From CADEFX01 sp963840425 (GTDB taxonomy: Bacteria; Pseudomonadota; Alphaproteobacteria; Rhizobiales; Hyphomicrobiaceae), in NCBI GenBank assembly GCA_963840425.1, contig CAWIYZ010000034.1, positions 62,001-126,000 of the forward strand: 64,000 nucleotides of DNA, read 5' to 3'. Below are positions 38,119 to 47,020 of the stretch, one piece after another. The notes under the pieces were generated by a model. That model saw only the letters and a program-made list of their open reading frames with translations. It was not told where the DNA came from and searched no databases. A program made the translations under genes and the position numbers. How positions within the stretch are numbered: position 1 is the first letter of the stretch; each line of letters begins with the position of its first letter.

Positions 38119-38832
38119 CTATTGTTCATCCAAGTCCAGGATCGACACGTCGTCATGGTCGGGCTTGTTCACGCGCGTCGAGATCGGCCACATCGTCATC
38201 AGCTCTGGCGGATACGGCACCAGCACATCGCGCGGATCAGGTTCGATACAAGCGAGCCATCGGTCGTGCGCCGAGGCTGGCAAGATCACCGGCATGCGGT
38301 CGTGTATCTCCGCCACCAGCGCATTGGCCGGACACGTGATGATGCAGAACGTGCGCACCCAGTCCTCGGAGCCAGGCCGCTTCCAGTTCTCCCAAATGCC
38401 CGCGACGCCGAACGGCTGGCGGTCCTGCATGGCGATGGCGTAGGGCTGCTTCACCTTGGCCCCCTTGATGGCTTTCCACTCGAAGAAGTTGTCGATGGGC
38501 ACGATGCAGCGCCGCAGCTTGTAGGCGTCACGGAACATCAGCAGAGCGGCAACCGTCTCGGCCTTGGCATTGATCGGCTTGCGACCCGGCTCCTTGCTCC
38601 AGTACGGAATAAGACCCCACCACAGCCGATCCAGTGAGCGCTCGCCGGTCTTGTGGTTCTGGCGGATGATCCAGTGCTCCTGTCCCGGCGCGCCATTGTA
38701 CTTCGGCGTCCAGTCCGTCCCTCCCTCGCGCTGCTTCTTGGCCTTCGCCACGCGCGGATCGTCCGGCGTGCCCATGATGATGGTGAGCCGGAGTACATCG
38801 GGTGACGACTTCTGGGTGATGCGACCGCACAT
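38119..38832 (-). CDS. SRAP-family abasic-site-processing protein (HMCES/YedK-like)
   Basis: 237 residues. Start chosen at 38832 so that the conserved Cys2 (M-C-G-R-I-T) becomes N-terminal; it forms the thiazolidine crosslink to abasic sites in single-stranded DNA. Also present are N-A-K-A-E-T, the active-site Glu in F-F-E-W and the His in E-I-H-D-R-M-P. Protects replication from abasic lesions. Single gene; a LexA site was not identified. Confidence 0.92.
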   Translation of the reverse strand: MCGRITQKSSPDVLRLTIIMGTPDDPRVAKAKKQREGGTDWTPKYNGAPGQEHWIIRQNHKTGERSLDRLWWGLIPYWSKEPGRKPINAKAETVAALLMFRDAYKLRRCIVPIDNFFEWKAIKGAKVKQPYAIAMQDRQPFGVAGIWENWKRPGSEDWVRTFCIITCPANALVAEIHDRMPVILPASAHDRWLACIEPDPRDVLVPYPPELMTMWPISTRVNKPDHDDVSILDLDEQ

Positions 38833-38886
38833 GCGCAAGGATGTAAGTCGAGTGGCTATAGCTGACAACGTTGCCCCGCCCGCTGC

Positions 38887-39216
38887 CTACCTGCACCCAA
38901 ACACGAAGGTGCGTTCGTTGTGCTCGGTGCGACGGCTGGCGATAGGCGCATCTGTGTAGAACTCGTGTCCTTTTGGACAGGCTTGTTTCGCGTACCGGTC
39001 CGCGTACGCTTGCGCCTCCCGGTCAATATTTGTTCGGTTGATCGTGGCGTCGGTCGGCCCGATGACTGTCAGGGCGGTCTTACGTCCGCTTAGTGTTTCT
39101 GTCCGATGCTCAAAACGAAGGCCCGAGTTGCCAATCGATCCGGTGCTGACATTCGTGGAGCAGCCACAGGTGACAGAGCACAGCGCGATGAGAGCAAGCA
39201 ATTTCTCGTAGACCAT
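38887..39216 (-). CDS. Exported or membrane-anchored small protein
   Basis: 109 residues starting MVYEKLLALIALCSVTCGCS, a hydrophobic leader ending in Cys-Gly-Cys that resembles, but does not perfectly fit, a lipobox. The mature part ends T-F-V-F-G-C-R with one further Cys near A-C-P-K-G-H-E-F-Y. Such lipoprotein-like genes are frequent in Rhizobiales without known function. Confidence 0.5.
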   Translation of the reverse strand: MVYEKLLALIALCSVTCGCSTNVSTGSIGNSGLRFEHRTETLSGRKTALTVIGPTDATINRTNIDREAQAYADRYAKQACPKGHEFYTDAPIASRRTEHNERTFVFGCR

Positions 39217-39282
39217 ATCGCGCACCCAACGGACGCCCACTGGCACCACAGCTTCATTACGCGAGCGTCCCGCTCAGGTGCC

Positions 39283-39720
39283 CTAGCGGCAGATGAGAAC
39301 GGGGACGTTGCTATGGGTAAGGACCTTGACGGCCTGGCTTCCAAGGAGCAGGCGTCCCAGCCCGCGCCTACCATGCGACCCCATGACGATCAGATCGCAA
39401 TTGTTCGTCCTCGCAGTCTCCAGGATGCCTTCAGCCGGGAACTGGTCCTTCGCGTGGATGGTGGAGCATGTGATATCTGCTTTCCGCGCGAGCTTGTTCA
39501 CCGTCGTGAGGATAAGAGCAGCGTTTTCGTTCGCAGATTTTTCGTAGTCTTCTACGGGAAAGGCTATTCCTGCATCTGCTGAGACCAGCGCTGTCCAGGG
39601 CTCCGTCACGGTTACCGCCGTCACCTTCGCCTGCAGCTCCCTGGCCAGCGCGAAGCCTGCGGCAACCGCCCTCCCGGCGAGCTCCGATCCGTCCGTGGCA
39701 ATGAGGATATGCTTGAACAT
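39283..39720 (-). CDS. Universal stress protein, single domain
   Basis: 145 residues starting MFKHILIATDGSELAGRAV; nucleotide motif G-R-R-G-L-G-R-L-L-L-G-S. Close paralogue of the protein at 20344-20790, likely a duplication within the region. Complete frame. Confidence 0.9.
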   Translation of the reverse strand: MFKHILIATDGSELAGRAVAAGFALARELQAKVTAVTVTEPWTALVSADAGIAFPVEDYEKSANENAALILTTVNKLARKADITCSTIHAKDQFPAEGILETARTNNCDLIVMGSHGRRGLGRLLLGSQAVKVLTHSNVPVLICR

Positions 39721-39914
39721 TTGTTTTTCTCCGATAGCGGTTCACGTGGTGGGAGCAGGATACGAGTTGCGGCTCCGCTGGATGAGCAGGGCTGCCTGCT
39801 ACCTGATGAATGGCGCGCCACGCGTACTATTATCGGGCAAATTATCCATATTACTATGGTTCTGCCTATAACGATTGCGACGACTGATTGGGTTTTTGGT
39901 CGATAGTGTGTCGA

Positions 39915-40124
39915 TCACCGTTGGTAGTGCCGGTTGGACGCGTCGTCGATATGGTCAGCCAAATCTAGCGCCCCGGCCTTGTCCTGCAGGAAGTGAACGC
40001 GGTCGATTGCAAGGGCCTTGCGAAGCGGCAATTCGACGGGCTTTAGATGCGGCTCTAGCACCGCGAATTTGCTGCACGGCAATTGCGCGAGAAGCTGATT
40101 GGACGATGTGCTATTGTCTGCCAT
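39915..40124 (-). pseudogene. Crp/Fnr-family regulator N-terminal remnant
   Basis: Starts MADNSTSSNQLLAQLP and continues L-E-P-H-L-K-P-V-E-L-P-L-R-K-A-L, the opening of many rhizobial Crp/Fnr regulators. It loses the rest of the cyclic-nucleotide-binding fold and the helix-turn-helix after about 70 residues. Unrecognised sequence follows to 39720. Confidence 0.5.
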
Positions 40125-40406
40125 GGCTACGATCACTTCTCGCGCCATGCCCTCAACAATGTGCTGGGAGGGATCAGCGATCCTTCGCGCAAGCTGCGCA
40201 GATCGTCTCGTCTGTCCATGCAATTGATTGTTCGAATCCAGACACTTGATCCTAGGTGCCCACAAATCTCTGTCTGGAAACGGACTATCCGCGCGCGGGG
40301 ATAGTGAGGGCCCGGCTGCAAGCCCCTTGATCCAGAACAAGCGCTAGGGCTGCGGCGGAACCTTATCTTTCCCCCGGACATCAGAAAGCTTGGGGGAAAC
40401 GGTCAA

Positions 40407-41081
40407 ATGTGGTTCATCGGTTGGCCTAGGCACTCCAAGGCATGCGCGCAAGACATTCACCGACAAACCGGTTCGGGGTCCGGTTCACAGAAAAGCGGTG
40501 CCGCGGCAACAGAGCGGATTCGCAGTATTGGGGAAGCATTGCTTGCCCGCATCGGCATGCGTCCCGCGTCGGCAACAGTGTGGCCGCAACGCGTGGTTCT
40601 CGTTCGCAGCGCGCGGCCCAACGCCTATTGTCAGAGCGACGGAACGATCACTATCAATACCGGGCTGTTGGACAACCTAAGGCTAACAGACGACGAACTG
40701 GCTTTCGTGATCGGCCATGAAATGGCACACGCCATCCGCCAACACGCCCGAGTTCAGCTTGGCAGGAAAATATTGGTAGGCCTTGGCAGCGCGCTCACCG
40801 CGTTGCTTTTCGGGAGGCGAAGTGCCGAGTGGGCGTCCTTGCTTGGCAATCTGACCTCTCTGCGGTTTAGTCGAAGCGATGAGAAGGAAGCGGATCTCCT
40901 CGGAATGCAGCTTGCCGCTGAAGCAGGTTTTGATCCCGAGGCAGCACTAACTCTGTGGAGAAAGGCCGAGCAGTTAGACCCCCATCGGCTGCAATGGCTG
41001 ACCGACCATCCGTCCGGTGCTCAACGTCTTCAGTATCTTCGAGCAAGTGTCCGATCAATCCAGGCGTGTGCGCGTGGCTAA
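40407..41081 (+). CDS. M48-family zinc metallopeptidase
   Basis: 224 residues starting MWFIGWPRHSKACAQ after GGGGGA. The zinc motif H-E-x-x-H appears as G-H-E-M-A-H-A-I, with the third ligand expected in D-E-K-E-A-D-L-L-G. N-A-Y-C and G-T-I-T-I-N-T-G-L-L precede it, as in the YcaL/LoiP/BepA-type group. No signal peptide is seen, unlike most periplasmic M48 peptidases, so the N-terminus may be truncated or the protein cytosolic. A weak FNR-like sequence (TTGAT-CCAG-AACAA, 40327-40340) lies upstream. Confidence 0.83.
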   Translation: MWFIGWPRHSKACAQDIHRQTGSGSGSQKSGAAATERIRSIGEALLARIGMRPASATVWPQRVVLVRSARPNAYCQSDGTITINTGLLDNLRLTDDELAFVIGHEMAHAIRQHARVQLGRKILVGLGSALTALLFGRRSAEWASLLGNLTSLRFSRSDEKEADLLGMQLAAEAGFDPEAALTLWRKAEQLDPHRLQWLTDHPSGAQRLQYLRASVRSIQACARG

Positions 41082-41369
41082 AATCCCGGTGCCTGCCGCA
41101 CATTGGCGCACCTGCCCTCGTCAGAAACTGGCACGAAGCGCGCACTTAGCGCCGCATAAGATCGACTGCTATCGAGCGCAAAACAAAAGTCGGCGCCCGC
41201 ATCCTGAAATCGACGCGAGTGACCCGCTGCGGACCAAGGCCCGGCGCGCGCCTCGCATCGCAGCATTTCTGCGGCGCTCGCAACTTCATCAGCTATCCGC
41301 TGGGGCTATAAAGAAGCCCCTGTCGTCGCTTTTTCGCTCTGCGCAACTGCAGTTCGAGTCGGATCAGCG

Positions 41370-41650
41370 TTGGCGCTCTACCGCATCTGGCGGCGGGAAG
41401 GGCTCAAGGTACCAAAGAAACAACCCAAGCGCGGGCGCCTCTGGCTCAATGATGGCTCCTGCATCCGGTCATGCCGAAGGCATGCTTTCAGCATGACGAC
41501 CGGAGCGGCCCAATCACGTCTGGTCGTACGACTTCATGCAAGACCGCATCGAGGACGGGAGACGCTTTCGCATGCTCACTGTGATCGACGAGTTCACGCG
41601 TCGCTGCCTGGCCATCGTCGTGGCGCGCAAACTCAGGTCCGACGCAGCGG
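41370..41650 (+). mobile_element. IS3-family transposase (orfB) remnant
   Basis: Two short frames give the transposase order: A-L-Y-R-I-W-R-R-E-G-L-K-V-P-K-K and, in another frame, M-Q-D-R-I-E-D-G-R-R-F-R-M-L-T-V-I-D-E-F-T, which contains the first Asp of the DDE catalytic triad, then C-L-A-I-V-V-A-R-K-L. The second and third catalytic acids and both IS ends are missing. The stretch is interrupted by a palindromic insertion at 41465-41503. Confidence 0.7.
41465..41503. repeat. 39-base palindromic insertion with nested hairpins
   Basis: Outer stem CCGGTC...GACCGG encloses CATGCC-gaa-GGCATG and an overlapping CATGCT-ttc-AGCATG. It sits exactly where the IS3 transposase frame should continue from C-I-R to E-R-P-N-H-V-W, so it was probably inserted after the IS, like a REP or rhizobial palindromic element. 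Only this copy was noticed in the window. Confidence 0.55.
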
Positions 41651-42183
41651 GGCGCCCGCCGGCGGAAGGGCAGGTGGTTCTGGTGGTGATCTGCCGCTAC
41701 ATGCGGGCCCAGTCCATTTCGGCCGACCGTTCCGATTCGGAAAGTGACGATCGGCAACTCGAAGGCTGAAGGGTCCTGGCCGTTGCGCTGACTGCGTCGT
41801 GAGAACGCCAACAGGAAACTGGCCACCCGCTCGGTGGCACTGCGCTGTCCCGTGGTCAGCATCAGGTCGCGGGTTGCCGCCAGCTCGCGTGCCAGCGCTT
41901 CGTAGAGCTTGAACCCCAACGTCGGGTCTTTCGTAGCCGAAAGAGTGAGTGTGGCAAGCGGCAGGCTGCGCAGGCGCGTCGGCTTGATCGCCTGCGCGTT
42001 CATCACATGCTCGCCTCCAGCGCCGAGCCCGATGAGATCGCCGGGGTAGGCAAAACCCACGATCTGGCGTCGTCCGTCAGGCAAAACCTTGTAGAGAGCG
42101 ATGGCACCCGTCTCCACGCGAAACACATGCGTGGTCGGGTCGCCCTCTACGAACACGAACTCCTTGTCCTCAACTCGACGCAC
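41488..42183 (-). pseudogene. Crp/Fnr-family regulator with lost C-terminus
   Basis: A cyclic-nucleotide-binding-like domain is clear (H-V-F-R-V-E-T-G-A-I-A-L-Y-K-V-L-P-D-G-R-R-Q-I-V-G-F and Y-P-G-D-L-I-G-L), followed by the dimer helix and S-A-T-E-R-V-A-S-F-L-L-A-F-S. Homology ends near 41745, at F-E-L-P, just where the helix-turn-helix should start. The remainder runs into IS3-remnant sequence on the other strand. The N-terminus is also short: about 30 residues usually precede the first strand. Likely non-functional. Confidence 0.6.
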
Positions 42184-42346
42184 GGAGCGCCGTGAGGGTT
42201 TGTGGAGGTCAAGTCGCTATCCCATGGGACGCTTTCGCCTCAACGCTCTCCGCTCATTCTTGTGACTCGTCTGTCAACGACACATCCGAGCAAACGCTTG
42301 CCGCCGCTTGCAGGCTCAATCCGATCAAACATCACCAGCTAGAAGT

Positions 42347-43192
42347 CTAGACTCGCGTCACCAGGACGTCGCAGGGCGCCTCGACAAGGAACTCGCGCGC
42401 CATGCTGCCCAACATAGCGATGGCCATGCCGCTGCGCGCGTGGCTGCCCATGGCCAAGAGGTCCGGGCTATACGATTGAAGGGCTTCGCGGAGCACAGTA
42501 ACCGGGTTGCCGGCCCGCATTTCAATGCGGGGCACTGCAGCTGACGAACCCAGCTTGAGGAGATGGTCCTGGGCCTGGCGCTCAAGCCTCTTTCGCAAGA
42601 GCTCATTCTGCGCATCCATTTTCTTCTGTGCCATCTCCAACGAACCGAACCCGACAGGTGTGACCTGCCAAGCGTGCACCAGTAGAAAATCTGCGCCGGG
42701 CGCCATCTGATAGGCCGCTTCCAGGGCCCGTGACGCGCCTTCGGAAAAATCTACCGCGACGAGCACGCGCCGGTAGGGACCCTTAACTGGCTGCTTGACC
42801 ACGAGCACAGGACGCTCGCTATGACGCACGAGGCGTTCGGTGGTCGTGCCGACAAAGAACTCCTTCAATCCCTTTTTGCTGGACGCGCCGACCACGATGA
42901 GATCGGCCTCATCCGCCTGGCTGAGGATCATGGTTAGGGGATCACCCGCTTCGATTTGGCCGGTGATACCTGTCCGGTCCGTATCCGGCAGACTAGCGAT
43001 CCATTCACGAAGGACTTCTCCGCCATAGGCGACTAAGCGCTCGCGAATCGCAAGGATCAGATCGGACTTGACCGCGTGGAAGAGGGTGACCCCGGCCTGA
43101 CAATCCCGGCTTAGCGCAAGCGCGCGTGCAAACGCACGCTGCGAACCCTCACTGAAATCGGTGCCGACGAGAATATGCCTGATTTTCATCAT
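42347..43192 (-). CDS. Tandem universal stress protein (two Usp domains)
   Basis: 281 residues with two complete Usp domains. The first starts M-K-I-R-H-I-L-V-G-T-D-F-S-E-G-S and ends E-R-P-V-L-V-V-K. The second starts Y-R-R-V-L-V-A-V-D-F-S-E-G-A and ends C-D-V-L-V-T-R-V with a G-S-H-A-R-S-G motif. An FNR-like site lies 34 bases upstream of the start. Confidence 0.92.
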   Translation of the reverse strand: MMKIRHILVGTDFSEGSQRAFARALALSRDCQAGVTLFHAVKSDLILAIRERLVAYGGEVLREWIASLPDTDRTGITGQIEAGDPLTMILSQADEADLIVVGASSKKGLKEFFVGTTTERLVRHSERPVLVVKQPVKGPYRRVLVAVDFSEGASRALEAAYQMAPGADFLLVHAWQVTPVGFGSLEMAQKKMDAQNELLRKRLERQAQDHLLKLGSSAAVPRIEMRAGNPVTVLREALQSYSPDLLAMGSHARSGMAIAMLGSMAREFLVEAPCDVLVTRV

Positions 43193-43225
43193 GACGTCTT
43201 ATGACCTACGCTTGCTTTGCTGCGA

Positions 43226-43239
43226 TTGACCGAGATCAA
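43226..43239. promoter_or_regulatory. FNR/FixK-like site upstream of tandem usp
   Basis: TTGAC-CGAG-ATCAA, one mismatch to TTGAT-N4-ATCAA. It lies 34 bases from the Usp start at 43192 and about 170-180 bases from the divergent GNAT gene. Confidence 0.45.
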
Positions 43240-43410
43240 GTTCGTCAATCGTACAGGCGGTAAAAGCGCAGCATCCATGCACCGGTACCGCTCTGCGGGG
43301 TGGCGAGCTCATTCTGCCAGAGAACCAAGCGCGCAAGGCGGGGCGCTAGGTCGCCGTGCGAACCGAGCGATCAGTAACCGAGGCATCGCATCTGATCTTG
43401 CGCGTGGTAT

Positions 43411-44181
43411 GTGGTCGACAAGATGGCAACCCTGAAGAAGAAAGCGCTGGCAACGTCGAAACCGATTACAGACGAGGCCGCAGTTTCTATGGATGTCCCA
43501 GACAAGTCTGACATGGGTGCAGTTAGGCACCTTCGCTGCGAGAGTGGAGGAGATTTCGATGCAAGCGACGCCGGCATGACGAACGTGCCTGATGACGCAG
43601 ACTGCCAGAATGGCGACGCGGAGATTGAGCTGCACGTCCGCCGCATGCATCGGCGCGATATCAACCGGGTCTGGCACTTTCTCAAGATGGTATTTCGCGG
43701 TGTCAACCGCGAGACAGTTGAATTCCAACGCCCCCGGCATAAGAAGCGATTTATAGAAACCTACGAAGATGAAGGCGTCGAGCAATTGCTCTTTGAAATC
43801 AAGCGGGCAGGCAAGCTCGAGCTCGTCGGCTATTCTGAGTACTCACATGAGATAGCCGGTCCCGACAGCTGGATGAACCATCGATACTTTGAGAAGCGTG
43901 GCATGCGGCCCTTGTTTGTCGAGGAGATCGCGGTGCATCCCGACTATCACGGCATGGGCATCGGTTCCTACATGTTCGAGCAGATCGAGCATGCGGCGCG
44001 TCTCAGAGGCTGCACGCATATCGTTCTCGAGGTGGCGGAAAACAACGAGGAAGCGCTCCGCTTCTACCGCAAGCGCAACTTTCACAAGCTCGATGCAGCC
44101 ATCTTTCTCTCGCGCAAGCTGGAGACGGCTGGAGACTTGTTAGGCCCGCGCAAGCTCAAGCCAAGCAACAGTACCGAGTAA
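43411..44181 (+). CDS. GNAT-family acetyltransferase with N-terminal extension
   Basis: 256 residues (GTG 43411) or 252 (ATG 43423). The GNAT fold occupies about residues 70-240, with the acetyl-CoA loop in V-H-P-D-Y-H-G-M-G-I-G-S (Q/R-x-x-G-x-G/A type) and final N-E-E-A-L-R-F-Y-R-K. The first 70 residues are acidic and low in hydrophobics, with several Asp/Cys, and match nothing I know. Substrate unknown; may modify a protein. Divergent from the tandem Usp. Confidence 0.82.
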   Translation: MVDKMATLKKKALATSKPITDEAAVSMDVPDKSDMGAVRHLRCESGGDFDASDAGMTNVPDDADCQNGDAEIELHVRRMHRRDINRVWHFLKMVFRGVNRETVEFQRPRHKKRFIETYEDEGVEQLLFEIKRAGKLELVGYSEYSHEIAGPDSWMNHRYFEKRGMRPLFVEEIAVHPDYHGMGIGSYMFEQIEHAARLRGCTHIVLEVAENNEEALRFYRKRNFHKLDAAIFLSRKLETAGDLLGPRKLKPSNSTE

Positions 44182-44298
44182 AGATTTTGGTCGTCAGAAT
44201 TTAAGCTGTTGATTGCCGAAGCGCATGCCCAGCCAGCGCGCCTAGGAGCTCACGCGGTGCTGGGTTGGAGAACAATCCAGACCTACTCGACCTGCGCA

Positions 44299-44478
44299 TT
44301 AAGCGTCAGGTGTACTTGGATGCTTCTCTTGCCACTTCGGTCCTGGTCCTCGCATGTAATGACGCTCGGGTTGATATGAGCTCAAGATGCAGGCTCGCAA
44401 ACTAGTCCACGCCGCCACGATGGATGTGCTTAGGGTGGCGGCAAGGTTGCCAAAGGCACCGAACAGCATGTGAGCCAT
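44299..44478 (-). CDS. Small hypothetical protein, possible second gene of a pair
   Basis: 59 residues starting MAHMLFGAFGNLAAT, with GAGAGG just before the ATG and only 5 bases after the stop of the gene at 44484. The first half is hydrophobic and helical, the tail basic with P-E-R-H-Y-M-R-G-P-G. Not recognised. Confidence 0.4.
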   Translation of the reverse strand: MAHMLFGAFGNLAATLSTSIVAAWTSLRACILSSYQPERHYMRGPGPKWQEKHPSTPDA

Positions 44479-44483
44479 GCCTC

Positions 44484-44690
44484 TCAAGCTCCAGTCCTGC
44501 TGTGACGGCAAGCTTTGCGCATATACGCGAGCTTGCGCTCCAGCTCCCGCAAACGGTCTTCAGCGGCTTGAGTTGGCTCCCCGTGCATTATCAAGCAGCG
44601 GACATAAGCGTGCTGATCGGTGATGTGCCGCTCGAGGTCAGGTATCTGCCGATCTGCCTCGAAGACGTGATCGCTGTAATGTTGGGTCAT
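44484..44690 (-). CDS. Small coiled-coil hypothetical protein
   Basis: 68 residues starting MTQHYSDHVFEADRQIPDL. Heptad-like pattern I-P-D-L-E-R-H-I...R-L-R-E-L-E-R-K-L-A-Y-M suggests two helices forming a hairpin or dimer. The start at 44690 is used; an earlier in-frame start at 44840 runs through the FNR box. First of a two-gene cluster, 137 bases downstream of that perfect box. Confidence 0.5.
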   Translation of the reverse strand: MTQHYSDHVFEADRQIPDLERHITDQHAYVRCLIMHGEPTQAAEDRLRELERKLAYMRKACRHSRTGA

Positions 44691-44826
44691 GACCGCAAAA
44701 TGCGCCCAGACGCATAGGAAATCGAGATGAAGCGGCTGGCTTTGGCATATACGAGAAATAGGATTTGTCGTGGGCGGGAGGCACGAAGCGCTGAGCCCCC
44801 TTGCTGAGTTGGCCTGCCTTAGCAGG

Positions 44827-44840
44827 TTGATGCAGATCAA
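44827..44840. promoter_or_regulatory. Perfect FNR/FixK palindrome between small unknown genes
   Basis: TTGAT-GCAG-ATCAA, all ten fixed positions match. It is 137 bases from the minus-strand start at 44690 and 116 bases from the plus-strand start at 44956. Either or both small genes may respond to oxygen status. Confidence 0.62.
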
Positions 44841-44955
44841 TTAATCGGCGCGTCCGGCAAGTACCTTCAGGCTCGTCTCTCTCTCTCCTATGCGAGGAGG
44901 AGCACTTTCATACTGGGGCAACAGAGGAGCGGCATCCCAGCTGCGGATGTAAGTC

Positions 44956-45195
44956 ATGCGTCTGGATATCTACGGGCTATTCGTTGTCGACGTGATCAGG
45001 CCTCGTGGCGGCTGGTCCAAGGGAAGACCTGTCGCCTTCGTTCAACACGGCAGTGACTGCTATCCCGCTGATCTGCTGATCCCGAATGGTCTAAGTGACA
45101 GCGAGCTTGAGCGCTATGTGGCCGACAAGTACAGGGCCTTCGCCATACCCGGCAGGCAAATACGCCGGCTAGACCCGGTCCAGCCGGCGGCCTGA
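44956..45195 (+). CDS. Small protein of the MRLxIYGLF family
   Basis: 79 residues. It starts MRLDIYGLFVVDVIRPRGGW and contains W-S-K-G-R-P-V-A-F-V, D-L-L-I-P-N-G-L-S-D and A-F-A-I-P-G-R. A clear paralogue lies at 52205-52450 (M-R-L-N-I-Y-G-L-F, G-G-W-S-K-G-R-P, L-P-N-S-L-N-D, A-F-A-R-P-G-K). No known domain; likely a compact beta-rich cytosolic protein. A perfect FNR box lies 116 bases upstream. Confidence 0.6.
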   Translation: MRLDIYGLFVVDVIRPRGGWSKGRPVAFVQHGSDCYPADLLIPNGLSDSELERYVADKYRAFAIPGRQIRRLDPVQPAA

Positions 45196-45407
45196 CGACC
45201 TTCCGGATGATCCCGCTTTTCAGCGACGCAGCAAATGATCGCTTGCTCAACTCCGACCGATGATGTGTTGCTCATTAGCCTTTCAATTGACCGCGGCATG
45301 AGACCTCTCTGCGACATCCCGGAATCATAGAGGAGGCCGAGGCGCGGCCGCTTGGAGTAGTGTGTGGCCTTCTCCTCTAACCCTCCGATTGGTGCTCACA
45401 GGACAGC

Positions 45408-46007
45408 TTAGAAGCGCTGCGCCAGCCACACTGTGTGGCCGCCGCAATCTGGGTCCGCCATGATGTTGGCCACACAAGCAAAGCCATGCTCATACAGCAG
45501 CGATCGATATTCAATCGCATCCAAACTCGCATGGTAGAGCGGCTCCCCGCAAAGCGTCCCAACCTCGTGGCCCTGCGACGTACCGCTCGTGAACATCAAA
45601 GCAGCGCTCGGAGCGGCATGCGCGGCGAACACGGTGAACATGGCACGTGGTCGTCGGGACGTAGATGAAAGAAGCTGTCCCAGGCCAGCAATCCATTGTA
45701 GCGCTGCCCTAAGACAACGTCCGCATGTCGGCAATGACCCAGTTGCTTGAAGGGAAGCGTGCCTTGCACAGGGCAATCATCGCAGGGGCGCTGTCGACGC
45801 CGGTCAAACTTACCCGTCGTCGAGGAGGTAGTGCGCAATCGGCTCCCCGGCACCACAACCAATATCGAGGACAGATCCGCGCTCAGGCAACAGGCTGACA
45901 AAACGATCCAACCATGGCCCCTCGAACAGGCTGCGGCCCCGATCTTGATCCCAAACACAGGCGTGCCTCTGGTAGAGGCCCATGATGTGATCGGCTTCCT
46001 GCGTCAC
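45408..46007 (-). CDS. Class I SAM-dependent methyltransferase, multiple frameshifts
   Basis: Piecing three frames together gives a protein of about 200 residues. It starts M-T-Q-E-A-D-H-I-M-G-L-Y with SAM motif I V-L-D-I-G-C-G-A-G-E-P at about residue 45, then G-V-D-S-A-P-A-M-I-A-L-C (motif II acid), A-D-M-R-T-L, W-D-S-F-F-H-L and the end H-T-V-W-L-A-Q-R-F. Breaks occur near 45810, 45720 and 45655. Small-molecule type; substrate unknown. The in-frame region is well preserved at protein level, so sequence errors are suspected. Confidence 0.65.
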
Positions 46008-46067
46008 AGCGGCATGGCCTGCTCAGTGCAATAACAGTGCAGCAATGTTTGTTTGCTCACTCACCAC

Positions 46068-47020
46068 TCACTTTGCGGCCACCTGTTGAATGGCCGATAG
46101 CTGCCAGCCTTCGTTAGGCGCACGCTGGTCACGGCGGAATGTCCAGAACTCGGTTGCCTGCGTCGGACGGTTTGCATCGCCAGAGACGATCTTGCCGCTG
46201 GCCCTGTCTATCATGGCGTCAACGATCGAATAGCGCATGGCCACGGTGGCGTAGTCGGAGCCACCTCGCGCCAAGCTTCCGATACGTCGCCCTGCAGGAG
46301 CTTCACGTCCGAGATTTCGTTGCGCACACCGCGATTGGCATTGTTGGCCAGGTCCTGGCTGAAATAGGAGAGCATCTCAGGCGTCGTCATGTCACCCAGC
46401 TTCTGCACGTCCTCGCGGCCGTAGGCCAATTGGATCTCGCCAAGCAGCCTTTCGAAGCTGTCAAGGTCCTTCTGGCTGATAGACAGCGCGCCTGTTGCAG
46501 CGGCTGCACTTCCAGAGCCACCGAGAGATTGCCGGCTCAGCATATCGCGCAGAGATGTCTGGCCAGGGGCTCGCGAGGGGGAGTTCGCATAGGCCGACTG
46601 GCGACGCGCGCGCAGCAACATCACCACCAGGTAGATGGCACCGGCTATGAGAGCGAACTGCAGCACAAAACCGAGCACGCTGGCCAGCGCACCCAACCCG
46701 AAGATGCTGGCGAGGCCGGCACCGATCAGGCCGCCCATCAGCAGCCCGCGCCACCCTCCAAAACGGGACGCCTGGGCAGCCGCGCCAGCACCAGGCTGAG
46801 CACTCTGCGCGGTGGATGGCGCGCCCTTCTGCGTGATCGACTTTTCGACCGGTGCGGCCTTTGGAGCCGTGTTGGTGGCCGGGGGCGCTGTGTACGTCTT
46901 ACTGCCGCGGCTGCCGAAGCTTCCGCCACCGCCAACGCGCGCATCGGCGATATCAGCCGCAAATAGTGCAAAAGCTGCAGCCGCCACAATCGTTGCGATG
47001 GTTGAGCGAGGCATAGACAT
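46068..47020 (-). CDS. Tim44-like domain protein, one frameshift
   Basis: Reading from 47020 (MSMPRSTIATIV): a signal or anchor helix (A-A-A-A-F-A-L-F-A-A-D), a Gly/Ser/Thr/Pro-rich linker, two membrane segments around L-L-M-G-G-L-I-G-A-G-L and V-L-G-F-V-L-Q-F-A-L-I-A-G, then a Tim44-like NTF2-fold domain. The frame breaks near 46265. The end (G-G-S-D-Y-A-T-V-A-M-R-Y to Q-Q-V-A-A-K) is in another frame, stopping at 46068. Bacterial members are inner-membrane proteins of uncertain role, in some species linked to cytochrome or stress functions. Confidence 0.7.

Noticed and set aside
40327..40340. TTGAT-CCAG-AACAA upstream of the M48 peptidase
   Set aside because: The mismatch is in a central position of the second half-site; kept only as a weak remark.
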